DNA from: Alcaligenes parafaecalis
GTDB taxonomy: Bacteria; Pseudomonadota; Gammaproteobacteria; Burkholderiales; Burkholderiaceae_B
Reading direction: 5' to 3'
Length of the DNA: 64,000 nucleotides
NCBI RefSeq assembly: GCF_026344135.1
Contig: NZ_JAPKNA010000001.1
Location: forward strand, 1 to 64,000
Position 1 is the first letter of the stretch. Each line of letters begins with the position of its first letter. The notes beneath the pieces were generated by a model that ran no database searches, was not told the DNA's origin, and saw only the letters and a list, made by a program, of their open reading frames with translations. The position numbers and the translations under genes were made by a program. Below, piece after piece: positions 1 through 8,567 of the stretch.

Positions 1-399
1 GCGGCCAAATCGTACAGACACCATCTGCTGCCTGCAGAGTGATTGTTCTGCTACTGTCCTGTCTGTAGCACAGGCTCAGCTCCCCTGGACTGATCAGGGC
101 AGGGCCACGACGGCCTCTTCAGCCCGTTCTGGGCACACTTGTCCTCCCCTCTTTACAAAACTCCTCCTCGCTGCTGCTATCTACATGGGGGTCGCTCTGC
201 TCTTGATACCCTCAGCATTTGCCGCTGGCTGTCTTTAAATCCACTTGGTTTGACTAGCGTAGTCATTACTCAGATAGCTTCACCCCTAATCTGATTGGCA
301 CCAGCTTATACGCCCGCAATCCTTCGCTTAAATTCCTACTCAGTTCTCCCTTTGCACCGTAGAATACGGATAAATACTTTAGAACTAAAGGAGTTGCCC
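1..399. other. Upstream non-coding region of the first gene
   Basis: No convincing reading frame was seen here on either strand. A frame continuous with the next gene opens at a TTG (295), but that stretch lacks a ribosome site and has no conserved residues, so it is treated as leader. The only structured element noticed is the 15-bp inverted repeat at 251-265. The 3' end of any gene before the window is not evident. Confidence 0.5.
251..265. promoter_or_regulatory. 15-bp perfect inverted repeat, operator-like
   Basis: Arms TGACTA and TAGTCA surround a GCG centre. A TTGACT -35-like hexamer (250-255) overlaps the left arm, with only a poor -10 candidate about 17 bp downstream. A regulator site overlapping a promoter for the oxidoreductase gene is an inference; no regulator gene is next to it. 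Confidence 0.35.
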
Positions 400-1980
400 G
401 TGAGTGCAGAGACAGTAGTAGACGCGATTGTGGTTGGGGCAGGGCACAATGGCTTGGCAGCAGCAGTTGAATTGGCCAGCCGCGGCTGGAAGGTTCAGGT
501 TGTGGAGGCCAAAAGTTCGGCGGGTGGTGCAGTTAGCACTCAAGAGTTGACCTTGCCTGGTTTCAAGCATGATGTCTGCGCCATGAACCTGTCCTCCTTT
601 GCGGGCTCTGCGTTTTTCCAGCGTCATAAAGATGCGCTCAGCCGTCATGGCCTGGCTTTCGTTCCTGCAGAACATTGCTTTGCCAGCGTGTTCCGGGATC
701 AAAGCTATTTGGGCGTCAGCACAGATCTGGAAACGACCTTGAATCGTATCCGGGCGGTCTCTGAAAAAGACGCTCAGGCTTGGCAAGCCATGCTGGGCGA
801 CTTCCAACGTAAAGCTCCTCATCTGTTTGCTGTGCTTGGCAGCCCTATGCCTTCCTGGGGCCTGATGAAAAGCGCCTGGAAGAGCTGGCGCGAGCTGGGC
901 AAGGATGGCGTCGCAGAGTTGATGCAATTGCTGCTGGCGACGCCTCGTGATTTTCTGGACCGTCATTTTGAGAGCGATTCCTTGAAAGCCATGATGGCAG
1001 CCTGGGGGCTGCATGTGGATTTCACACCAGATACGGCAGGCGGTGCTCTGTTTCCTTATCTGGAGTCCATGGCCAACCAAGCCTTTGGTATGGTGATCGG
1101 CCAGGGCGGGGCAGATACGATTATCCGCGCCATGACGAGCTTGTTGCAGGAACTGGGTGGGGAGTTGTTGTTGAATGCCCCTGTGCAAACGATAGAGCAA
1201 GAGAATGGTCGTGCCAGTGGTGTTGTTCTGGCCGATGGTCGCCGTCTGAAAGCACGCAAAGCGGTGATCGCGAATCTGAATCCTCAGCTAGTTTTTGGTC
1301 GTCTGGTGCAGTCCGCTGCCGTTCCCAAGGATTATCAGAAGAAGGTAGATGCCTTCCGCCCCGGTTTGGGCACCATGATGATTCACTTGGCGCTGGATGG
1401 TCTGCCTGACTGGAAAGCGGGTGCCGAGCTACAGCGTTTTTCCTATGTACATCTGGCACCCGACATGGCAATGATGAGCCGAGTCTATGCCGAAGCGGCT
1501 GCTGGCTTATTGCCTGCAGAGCCTGTTCTGGTCGTTGGGCAAGGTACGGCGCTGGATCCTTCCCGGGCACCAGAGGGCAAACATACTTTGTGGATTCAGG
1601 TGCGTGTTCTGCCTGCACAGGTTAAGGGCGATGCCTCAGGCCAGATAGCAGCAGGAGATTGGTCGCAGCTTAAAGACGTCTATGCGGAACGTGTCTTGGA
1701 CTTGCTGGAAAGCTATGCTCCCGGCCTGCGCAGCAAGATTCTGGCCCGCCACGTGATGTCGCCTCAGGATCTGGAGCAATTCAATGCGAATCTGATTGGT
1801 GGTGATAACCTGTCGGGCAGTCACCATCTGGATCAGAACTTTTTCTTCCGTCCTGTGGCTGGTTATTCCAAATACAAGACGCCGATCAAGGATCTGTATT
1901 TGTGTGGCGCCTCGACCTGGCCCGGTGCAGGGACAGGGGCGGGATCAGGTTATATGTTGGCCAATCTTCTGGCGAAATAA
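400..1980 (+). CDS. Phytoene desaturase-like FAD/NAD(P)-dependent oxidoreductase
   Basis: The 526-residue product begins within a few residues of a Rossmann dinucleotide-binding motif (VVGAGHNGLAAA), the usual start of the CrtI/phytoene-dehydrogenase-related flavoproteins (COG1233). The C-terminus carries a second FAD-contact segment rich in glycine (CGASTWPGAGTGAGSGY), also typical. The GTG start at 400 was chosen because AAAGGAG lies 7-10 bases upstream; the longer TTG reading has no ribosome site. No carotenoid genes are nearby, so the substrate is unknown; proteins of this family include carotenoid desaturases and uncharacterised oxidoreductases. It converges with the regulator gene that follows, with only 6 bp between stops. 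Confidence 0.8.
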   Translation: MSAETVVDAIVVGAGHNGLAAAVELASRGWKVQVVEAKSSAGGAVSTQELTLPGFKHDVCAMNLSSFAGSAFFQRHKDALSRHGLAFVPAEHCFASVFRDQSYLGVSTDLETTLNRIRAVSEKDAQAWQAMLGDFQRKAPHLFAVLGSPMPSWGLMKSAWKSWRELGKDGVAELMQLLLATPRDFLDRHFESDSLKAMMAAWGLHVDFTPDTAGGALFPYLESMANQAFGMVIGQGGADTIIRAMTSLLQELGGELLLNAPVQTIEQENGRASGVVLADGRRLKARKAVIANLNPQLVFGRLVQSAAVPKDYQKKVDAFRPGLGTMMIHLALDGLPDWKAGAELQRFSYVHLAPDMAMMSRVYAEAAAGLLPAEPVLVVGQGTALDPSRAPEGKHTLWIQVRVLPAQVKGDASGQIAAGDWSQLKDVYAERVLDLLESYAPGLRSKILARHVMSPQDLEQFNANLIGGDNLSGSHHLDQNFFFRPVAGYSKYKTPIKDLYLCGASTWPGAGTGAGSGYMLANLLAK

Positions 1981-1986
1981 GCTCGC

Positions 1987-2751
1987 CTACAAGCCATTCA
2001 GGCGCTGGCGGGCATGTTCTAGCCGTAATTGCTTGGCCTCCAGTTCCTGAAGCTGCCTGCGTATTCCATCAATATGTTCTTTCGCGGCCCGCCGTGCCAG
2101 GTCCGCTTGCCCTTGAGTGACGGCATTACACAAACGAGCATGTTGCCTGTCCAGCTTGCGTTTGGAGTCATGATCGGGATACAGGTGCTGCACGGACAGG
2201 CGCACCGTGGACAGCATCAAGTCGTTGAACAGGCTGATCATGTGCACCAGAACGGGATTGTGCGAGGCCTCACAGATTGCCAAGTGAAAAGCATGGTCAG
2301 CTCGTGCAATTTGCTCGGGGGCCGCGTTTTGCGTTTGTAGATCCTCCAGCTCCTGAAAGCGCCGTCGAATCATGATGTGATCGGCTTCAGTGCCTCGGGA
2401 GGCGGCTAGTTGGGCTGCTTCACGTTCCAGTAGCTCACGGACTTCCAGCAAATCATAGAGAGTGCGCCCCTGCGCTTGCAGCAAATGCTCCAGCGGTTTG
2501 CTGACGGCTGAATCAATCAGGTTGGTCACGAATGAGCCTTTACCGTGCTGGGTTTCAATCAAACCACGGACACGGAGTATCTGCAGGCCCTCTCGCAGAG
2601 CAGATCGCGACACGGTCAGTCTTTGTGTTAATTGCCGCTCGGATGGCAGTGATTGTCCTGGTTTCAGAACACCATCCATAATCAAGGATTCAAGGCGTTG
2701 GGCGACCATTTCCGCGGTGGCTTCCAAACGCTTGGGATGCTGGGTCTTCAT
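1987..2751 (-). CDS. glcC: GntR/FadR-family regulator, probably GlcC (glycolate-responsive)
   Basis: A 254-residue protein with an N-terminal winged helix (about residues 10-75; PSERQLTQRL and SRSALREGLQ are the classic GntR recognition segments) and a helical FCD effector domain after it. It is transcribed divergently from glcDEF, the arrangement of glcC in enterobacteria, where GlcC activates the glycolate operon. Two near-identical FadR-type operators lie in the shared gap. The ATG at 2751 is preferred, with GGAG upstream; a TTG at 2808 would add 19 residues. LldR or PdhR-like specificity cannot be excluded from sequence alone. Confidence 0.78.
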   Translation of the reverse strand: MKTQHPKRLEATAEMVAQRLESLIMDGVLKPGQSLPSERQLTQRLTVSRSALREGLQILRVRGLIETQHGKGSFVTNLIDSAVSKPLEHLLQAQGRTLYDLLEVRELLEREAAQLAASRGTEADHIMIRRRFQELEDLQTQNAAPEQIARADHAFHLAICEASHNPVLVHMISLFNDLMLSTVRLSVQHLYPDHDSKRKLDRQHARLCNAVTQGQADLARRAAKEHIDGIRRQLQELEAKQLRLEHARQRLNGL

Positions 2752-2833
2752 GTGTGGCTTGTCTCCAAACACCGGGACTTCTGTATTTCCATGCCTGACT
2801 GATTCCAATGTGCTTTAAAACCCATTTTCGTGT

Positions 2834-2846
2834 CTGGTCAGACTAG
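2834..2846. promoter_or_regulatory. FadR-type operator copy 1 (glcC-proximal)
   Basis: CTGGTCAGACTAG matches the TGGTNNNACCA pattern bound by FadR-subfamily regulators (compare PdhR and LldR sites), with one mismatch in the right arm. It lies in the glcC-glcD gap, closer to glcC, and differs from copy 2 by one base. Confidence 0.6.
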
Positions 2847-2938
2847 TTCCATGTTTATGGAAATAATAGCAGGCTGATTATCTATCTGGCTGATTTATAA
2901 GTATAAAGATAAACCCTGATAGGCACTTAGGGTAAAAA

Positions 2939-2951
2939 CTGGTCAGACCAG
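2939..2951. promoter_or_regulatory. FadR-type operator copy 2 (glcD-proximal)
   Basis: CTGGTCAGACCAG is a perfect palindrome with arms CTGGT and ACCAG around CAG. Its centre (2945) is 105 bp from the centre of copy 1 (2840), close to ten helical turns, which would place both on one DNA face and permit looping by a dimer pair. The regulator is probably the adjacent GlcC-like protein. Confidence 0.65.
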
Positions 2952-3026
2952 CATCTCCGTGGCTGGACAAGCCCGCCCTCATCAAAGACCATCCGCTGTA
3001 GGAGACTTTAAAAGACAGGAGGCGTG

Positions 3027-4526
3027 ATGAGCTTGCGCTATGACGAAAAACTGGATGGCGTGCTGCCCCGCGTGGACAAGATGCAGCTACTGAGCCGTCT
3101 GCGTGATGATATTCCCGGCCTGGATGTGCTGCACACCGATGAGCAACTGCATCCCTATGAATGCGACGGACTAAGCGTCTACCGCAGCAAACCTTTGCTG
3201 GTCGTGCTGCCACGCAATGTGGAGCAGGTGCAGGCAGTGATGCGCTTGGCCCATGAAACAGGCGTGCCCGTTGTCGCCCGTGGTGCGGGCACAGGCTTGT
3301 CGGGCGGGGCCATGCCCTTGGAGCAGGGTATTTTGTTGGTGATGGCGCGCTTGAATCAGATCCTGGATCTGGATCCGGTCGCTGGCGTTGCCCGGGTACA
3401 ACCCGGCGTGCGTAATATTGCGATTTCCCAGGCGGCTCAGCCGTTCGGGCTGTATTACGCACCGGATCCTTCTTCGCAAATTGCCTGTTCGATTGGCGGT
3501 AATGTGGCCGAGAACGCTGGCGGCGTGCACTGCTTGAAGTATGGTCTGACGGTCCACAATATCTTGCGTCTGGAAGTGATCACTGTCACTGGAGAGCGTT
3601 TGACGCTGGGCTCAGAGGCCCTGGATTCTCCCGGCTTTGATTTGATGGCTTTGTTTACCGGCTCCGAAGGGATGCTGGGCATTGTCACGGAAATTACCGT
3701 CAAGTTGTTGGCGCGCCCTCCCTGTACCGTGGTGCTGCTGGCCAGTTTTGATGAGGTAGAAAAAGCCGCTGATGCTGTCGCGCAGATTATTGCTCAAGGC
3801 ATTGTGCCCGCAGGCTTGGAGATGATGGATCAAATGTCCATCCGTGCGGCCGAGGACTTTATTCACGCAGGCTATCCCGTCGATGCCCAGGCGATCTTGC
3901 TTTGCGAGATTGATGGTGCTCTGGAAGATGTACAGGACGATGTGGCTCGTGTGGAGCAGGTGCTGTTCAAGGCCGGGGCTCAAGAGGTACGAGTCGCCCG
4001 CGATGAGCAGGAGCGGCAACGCTTCTGGGCCGGACGTAAAAATGCCTTCCCGGCTGTGGGGCGTATTTCCCCTGATTATTACTGCATGGACGGCACGATT
4101 CCGCGCCGTCAGTTGGCCTATGTACTCAAGAAAACCGCCGAACTTTCTGAGGAGTATGGCTTGCGTGTCGCCAATGTTTTTCATGCGGGCGATGGCAATA
4201 TGCACCCCTTGATCCTGTTCGATGCGAATGAGCCGGGTGAGCTGGAGCGCGCCGAAGCCTTGGGCGGCAAGATTTTGGAGCTATGCGTGGAAGTAGGCGG
4301 CACGATTACCGGCGAGCATGGCGTGGGACGAGAAAAAATTAATCAGATGTGCGTGCAGTTCAATGAAGACGAGCTGCAGTTTTTCCACGCGATCAAAGCG
4401 GCTTTTGATCCTAAAACCATGCTGAATCCCGGGAAAAATATTCCTACGCTGCATCGCTGTGCCGAAATGGGCGGTATGCATATCCATCACGGGCAACTGC
4501 CTTTCCCTGAGTTGGAGCGCTTCTGA
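3027..4526 (+). CDS. glcD: Glycolate oxidase subunit GlcD (FAD-linked)
   Basis: 499 residues, the usual size of GlcD (E. coli 499). The FAD-binding PCMH domain is clear (ARGAGTGLSGGAMP near residue 90; GGNVAENAGG near 155), followed by the FAD-oxidase C-terminal domain with the HAGDGNMHP metal/flavin segment and GEHGVGREK. It oxidises glycolate (and often D-lactate) to glyoxylate as part of a membrane-associated GlcDEF complex that passes electrons to the respiratory chain. AGGAGG lies just before the start; a GTG at 3024 is in frame but too close to it. The stop overlaps the glcE start by 1 base (ATGA context). Confidence 0.93.
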   Translation: MSLRYDEKLDGVLPRVDKMQLLSRLRDDIPGLDVLHTDEQLHPYECDGLSVYRSKPLLVVLPRNVEQVQAVMRLAHETGVPVVARGAGTGLSGGAMPLEQGILLVMARLNQILDLDPVAGVARVQPGVRNIAISQAAQPFGLYYAPDPSSQIACSIGGNVAENAGGVHCLKYGLTVHNILRLEVITVTGERLTLGSEALDSPGFDLMALFTGSEGMLGIVTEITVKLLARPPCTVVLLASFDEVEKAADAVAQIIAQGIVPAGLEMMDQMSIRAAEDFIHAGYPVDAQAILLCEIDGALEDVQDDVARVEQVLFKAGAQEVRVARDEQERQRFWAGRKNAFPAVGRISPDYYCMDGTIPRRQLAYVLKKTAELSEEYGLRVANVFHAGDGNMHPLILFDANEPGELERAEALGGKILELCVEVGGTITGEHGVGREKINQMCVQFNEDELQFFHAIKAAFDPKTMLNPGKNIPTLHRCAEMGGMHIHHGQLPFPELERF

Positions 4527-5611
4527 TGAGTACCGTAGAACATAAGAGTCAGGATCGCAGCGCTGAATTGCTGGAGCAGGTTCAAGACGCTTTGGCAACT
4601 AAAACGCCCCTGCGTCTTGTAGGCGGCAATACCAAAGCCTTTCTGGGCCAAGCCGTTCAAGGGCAAGACTTGAGCTTGGCGGGCCATGAAGGTGTCGTCG
4701 ACTATGACCCGGCAGAGCTGGTGGTGACGGTGCGTGCAGGCACATCCTTGCAAGCACTGGAGGCGGTCTTGAACGAGCAGGGTCAATGTTTGCCTTTCGA
4801 GCCACCCGTGTTTGAGGGGCGGGCCACTGTGGGCGGTGCGACAGCCTGTGGCTTGTCGGGACCGCGCCGCCCCTGGGTGGGTGCCTTGCGTGACTATGTC
4901 TTGGGCTGCCGTCTGATTAGTGGCATGGGCACGCATATGCGCTTTGGCGGTCAGGTCATGAAGAACGTCGCTGGTTATGACGTATCGCGCTTGATGGTCG
5001 GTGCCCAAGGTTCTCTGGGCGTGATTACCGAAGTGTCCTTCAAGGTACTGCCGCGTCCACGTAGTCGAGCGGGTCTGGTTCTGGATGTGGCTCAGCACGA
5101 GATGGCGGGACTACTGCGTACCTGGCGTGATCAAAGCCGCCCCATTACCGGTGCTGCTTGGCAGGATGGTCGTTTGCATTTGCGCCTGGAAGGTGGCGAC
5201 AGTTCTGTGCAACTGGCTCAGGAGCAGATCGGTGGGGAAGCTTTGGACCTGTCGTATTGGAATGATTTGTGCGAACAGCGCCTGGATTTTTTCAAGCAAC
5301 CCGGCACCTTATGGCGAATTGCCTTGCCGGTTGATGCGCCGGTACAGACATGGCCGGGTGCCATGCTGGTCGATTGGGGTGGGACACAGCTTTGGCTGAA
5401 GTCCGATGCCTCTGCCGAGCAGATCCATGCACAGGCGCAAGCGTTGAAGGGCCATGCCCGTTGCTGGTCGGGCGAGGGCGCCGGGCAAGATGAATTGCCC
5501 GAGTCTTTGCTGATGTGGCATCAACGCTTGAAGCAACAGCTAGACCCTGCTGCCATTTTCAACCCTGGCCGTTTATTTCCCTCGGTGGAGTCCACATGCA
5601 AACACAATTGA
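4526..5611 (+). CDS. glcE: Glycolate oxidase subunit GlcE
   Basis: 361 residues with a single FAD-binding PCMH domain in the N-terminal half (VGGNTKAFLG; GGATACGLSGPRRP; GGQVMKNVAGYDVSRLM) and a shortened C-terminal part, which is what separates GlcE from GlcD. It is a required subunit of glycolate oxidase. Start and stop both overlap neighbours: its ATG uses the last base of glcD, and its last 16 bases overlap glcF, so the three subunits are very likely translationally coupled. Confidence 0.92.
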   Translation: MSTVEHKSQDRSAELLEQVQDALATKTPLRLVGGNTKAFLGQAVQGQDLSLAGHEGVVDYDPAELVVTVRAGTSLQALEAVLNEQGQCLPFEPPVFEGRATVGGATACGLSGPRRPWVGALRDYVLGCRLISGMGTHMRFGGQVMKNVAGYDVSRLMVGAQGSLGVITEVSFKVLPRPRSRAGLVLDVAQHEMAGLLRTWRDQSRPITGAAWQDGRLHLRLEGGDSSVQLAQEQIGGEALDLSYWNDLCEQRLDFFKQPGTLWRIALPVDAPVQTWPGAMLVDWGGTQLWLKSDASAEQIHAQAQALKGHARCWSGEGAGQDELPESLLMWHQRLKQQLDPAAIFNPGRLFPSVESTCKHN

Positions 5612-6816
5612 CACAATGGGCTCAAGAACTGCCGCAGGCCGAGCAAGCTCAGGCCATTTTGCGTTCCTGCGTGCACTGCGGATTTTGCAACGCCACCTGT
5701 CCGACCTATCTGGACCAAGGTAACGAACTGGATGGTCCCCGTGGCCGTATCTACCTGATCAAGATGTTCCTGGAAGGGAAGGCAACCTCGGAGCTGACCC
5801 AGCATCACCTGGACCGCTGCCTGAGTTGCCGTAACTGTGAAACCACCTGTCCGTCGGGGGTGAAATATCACAACCTGCTGGATATAGGCCGGGCTGCTTT
5901 GGAACCCAAAGTAAAGCGGCCTTTGAAGGACCGCGCCATGCGAGTGGCATTGACGCAGATTCTTCCTGAACCTGGCCGAGTCGGCGCTTTGCTGGGGGTA
6001 GCGCGAACCATGCGCCCCTTGCTGCCGTCCTCCCTGCAGGAAAAAATTCCGCCCAAGCAAAATGCAGATTTGACGCGGCCTGCGCAGCGGCATGACAAGC
6101 GCGTCCTGATGCTGGAAGGCTGTGTGCAGCCAGCAATGGCACCGTCCATTAATGCCGCTACCGCCCGTGTGCTGGACCGCTTGGGAATTAGCGTCACCCC
6201 CATTGCCCAGGCCGGTTGTTGTGGCGCTTCGTCCTTTCACTTGGGCGCCCAAGAACAGGGACTGGAGCAGGCACGTCGCAATATCGACGCCTGGTGGCCG
6301 CAGATCGAACAAGGAGCGCTGGCGATTGTGCAGACTTCCAGCGGTTGTGGGGCCTTCGTCAAAGAGTATGTAGACCTGTTCAGGACTGATCCTGCCTATG
6401 CAGAACGCGCTCGTCGTGTCAGTGAACTAGCCAAGGATCTGGTTGAAGTGCTGGAGGAGCAGCCTTTAGAGGAGTGCCTGAGCACGCAAACTCGCCCACG
6501 CTTGGCTTTCCATTGCCCGTGTACTTTGCAGCATGCGCAGAAGCTGGGTGGGCGAGTTGAGGCTGTGTTGACTCGTCTGGGTTTTGATCTGGGGGCGGTG
6601 CCTGATAGCCATTTATGCTGCGGCTCGGCTGGTACGTATTCACTGACCCAACCTGAAATTGCTGGACGCCTGCGGGACCGCAAGATGGACGCGCTGGAAA
6701 GCAGCAAGCCTGATCTGATTGTCACGGCCAATATGGCCTGCGGGAATCATTTGAATGGGGCAGGCCGGACTTCGGTCAAGCATTGGATTGAGTTGGTGGA
6801 TGAGTTCTTGAACTAG
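5596..6816 (+). CDS. glcF: Glycolate oxidase iron-sulfur subunit GlcF
   Basis: 406 residues (E. coli 407). Two ferredoxin-type clusters sit in the N-terminal third (CVHCGFCNATCP and CLSCRNCETTCP), and two CCG domains follow (AGCCGASSF; LCCGSAGTY), the normal make-up of this electron-transfer subunit. The ATG at 5596 is preceded by GGTGGAG; longer readings run back into glcE. glcG and the malate synthase gene glcB, which complete the E. coli operon, are not present after it. Confidence 0.93.
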   Translation: MQTQLTQWAQELPQAEQAQAILRSCVHCGFCNATCPTYLDQGNELDGPRGRIYLIKMFLEGKATSELTQHHLDRCLSCRNCETTCPSGVKYHNLLDIGRAALEPKVKRPLKDRAMRVALTQILPEPGRVGALLGVARTMRPLLPSSLQEKIPPKQNADLTRPAQRHDKRVLMLEGCVQPAMAPSINAATARVLDRLGISVTPIAQAGCCGASSFHLGAQEQGLEQARRNIDAWWPQIEQGALAIVQTSSGCGAFVKEYVDLFRTDPAYAERARRVSELAKDLVEVLEEQPLEECLSTQTRPRLAFHCPCTLQHAQKLGGRVEAVLTRLGFDLGAVPDSHLCCGSAGTYSLTQPEIAGRLRDRKMDALESSKPDLIVTANMACGNHLNGAGRTSVKHWIELVDEFLN

Positions 6817-7168
6817 GAAAGAGCCGTAGCCAGATAATCTGTATAGAGGGGGCAAGTTGCCCCCTCTAATTGTTTGAGTGTCAGAGGGCGTTTTATGTTT
6901 CCGGTGCAATCCAAGGCTGCGGCACGTTGTTTTGAATGATGAGCCGCTGTCAGGGTAGTGTGCGGCAGGGGAGTAGCGAGTCTGTCTGGGGCTCTGGCAT
7001 TACCCTGCCGGTTTCGGCCAATGTGCACACCGAGTTTCATTTTGGCGAGGGCTTTTATTAGTTGTCCCTTCGGCTTGCCGTGCAGGCCTCATTGAGTGAA
7101 TTCCTGCATGACATGCTGCTTAATGGCCATCTTCCCAATTTCAGCGAAGCTTTGCGCTGTCCGAGTAT
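6817..7168. other. Intergenic region between glcF and a convergent gene
   Basis: Apart from the terminator at 6844-6868 nothing supportable was found. A 75-residue minus-strand frame here crosses the terminator and has low-complexity, uncharacteristic composition. Confidence 0.5.
6844..6868 (+). terminator. Stem-loop terminator after glcDEF
   Basis: TAGAGGGGGCAA and TTGCCCCCTCTA pair around a minimal loop 27 bases after the glcF stop. The following T run is weak (AATTGTTT). Confidence 0.65.
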
Positions 7169-7603
7169 CTATCGCAGTTCCCGTACTTTGCAACGAGTTT
7201 TCCCCAGTTCGTCTTCTTTGCAAGAAGTGGCAGCGGGGCCGTTGGAATCAAAATAAATCCCCATATTGTCTTTCTTGTTGTCGGGCGGGCCGAAGCGATT
7301 GGACGCTTTATTGTTCTGGTCAAACTGAGGGCGGTGGTTACGCTCTAGCTGTTGTTCGCGGGCGGCTTGGCGTGCCTTCTCCTCATTGTTCAAAGCCTTT
7401 TGGAAGTTTCGGCTGAACTCTGAATCAAGGGCAGGGTCTTTCGACTTGGTCGATGCCGGGTTTGCTCCGTGAGGTGCAGTTGAAGCTGAGCGTAGATTTC
7501 TAAGATCCTCAGCCGTGACGGACAGATTGGGAGAAGCCGCATGGCTGGCCACAGCCAGGAGACTGAGCAAGCCAATTGCAATGGGATTCAGGTATTTGCG
7601 CAT
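7169..7603 (-). CDS. Small secreted protein of unknown function
   Basis: 144 residues beginning with a good Sec signal peptide (MRKYLNPIAIGLLSLLAVASHA, cleavage after ASHA). The mature part is polar and rich in Asn, Arg, Glu and Gln, with a probable helix around residues 65-95 (EEKARQAAREQQLERN) and two cysteines close to the C-terminus (TSCKEDELGKTRCKV) that could form a disulfide in the periplasm. I do not recognise a family. It stands alone between a terminator and the divergently placed hemolysin III gene upstream on the same strand. Confidence 0.6.
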   Translation of the reverse strand: MRKYLNPIAIGLLSLLAVASHAASPNLSVTAEDLRNLRSASTAPHGANPASTKSKDPALDSEFSRNFQKALNNEEKARQAAREQQLERNHRPQFDQNNKASNRFGPPDNKKDNMGIYFDSNGPAATSCKEDELGKTRCKVRELR

Positions 7604-7688
7604 CAGAATTTACTCGATGTGGATGTGGCTTGATTATTTGTCTGGCCCGTAGGGGCTTGTATTGCGTACTGATACCCTGTGCTTGGCT

Positions 7689-8309
7689 TTACATGACGAC
7701 ATACCGGGCGATGGCAAGAAAATGCGCTGCGCTGCCAGCCAGGACAAATAAATGCCAAATACCGTGCCAGTGCCGAAAGCGCTCGTCAAACACAAAGAAA
7801 ACAATCCCGGCAGTATAAATCGCCCCACCTGCCGCCAGCCAGGAGAATCCCTGCGAACCCAGACCGGATGCCAATGGCCCCAGTGCGATCAACACAATCC
7901 ATCCCATAAGGGCATAGATCACTAGCGACAATATGCGAGCAGGCGAACGAGGGCGGATATCCTGAAGAATGCCAATCAGCGCCAAGCCCCAGACCACGCC
8001 GAACAGAGTCCAGCCCCAAGGGCCACGCAGCGTGACCAGGCAGAACGGCGTATAGCTGCCAGCAATCAGCAAATAGATGGAAAAGTGATCCATCTTGCGA
8101 AATACGTTCTTGGCCCGTCCCTTGAAGCAGTGATACAGGGTCGAGATCAGGTAAAGCAGAATCAGCGTGGCGCCATAGATTGCCGTACTGGTGATGCGCC
8201 AGGGGTCTCCGGTAAAACTGGCCATGACCAGCAGCCAGGATACGCCGCCAACAGCCAGAACCGCGCCGACCAGATGTGACCAGGCATTGAAACGCTCACC
8301 GTAATACAT
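7689..8309 (-). CDS. trhA: Hemolysin III family membrane protein (TrhA/YqfA type)
   Basis: 206 residues, seven predicted membrane spans, with the family's conserved polar residues: N-terminal ERFNAWSHLVGA, the STLYHCF segment after TM3, KMDHFSIYLLIAGSYTPF, and C-terminal WHGIWHLFVLAGSAAHF. These histidines and Asp form the putative metal site of the PAQR/CREST superfamily. In E. coli the homologue is linked to membrane energetics, but the biochemical activity is not settled. The start at 8309 has GAGAG upstream; an upstream in-frame start at 8390 would add 27 uncharacteristic residues. Confidence 0.88.
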   Translation of the reverse strand: MYYGERFNAWSHLVGAVLAVGGVSWLLVMASFTGDPWRITSTAIYGATLILLYLISTLYHCFKGRAKNVFRKMDHFSIYLLIAGSYTPFCLVTLRGPWGWTLFGVVWGLALIGILQDIRPRSPARILSLVIYALMGWIVLIALGPLASGLGSQGFSWLAAGGAIYTAGIVFFVFDERFRHWHGIWHLFVLAGSAAHFLAIARYVVM

Positions 8310-8477
8310 GATTCTCTCTTCTCTCCGAACAGGCGGCATCCAGATTGCAAGACTGCTGCCGTAACCGGGAAAGCTTAGCGCATAAATCAAGATTTCGTAC
8401 GGGTAGCTGGTTTGTCATTGACCTACATTAATGCGCTGCTTTGGAATGACGAATAGCTGGTCTCTGTGCTCAACAAA

Positions 8478-8502
8478 CAAGCCCCGGAAGGGGCTTTTTT
8501 AT
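8478..8502 (+). terminator. Orphan intrinsic terminator between divergent genes
   Basis: AGCCCC-GGAA-GGGGCT followed by TTTTT reads as a textbook terminator on the + strand. It lies between the trhA start (8309, minus) and the DUF1176 start (8568, plus), so no known + strand gene feeds into it. Confidence 0.7.
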
Positions 8503-8567
8503 TTGAGGTGCCCAATAGCATACAGTCGAGTAAATTATGCGTAACAAAACAATAGGGAGTAGAGGAA

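Noticed and set aside
385..1200. 271-codon minus-strand frame opposite the first oxidoreductase gene
   Set aside because: It is antisense to a strongly conserved flavoprotein, is rich in His and Gln as such shadows usually are, and shows no domain.
6813..7040. 75-codon minus-strand frame after glcF
   Set aside because: It overlaps the glcF end and the terminator and lacks any protein-like pattern.
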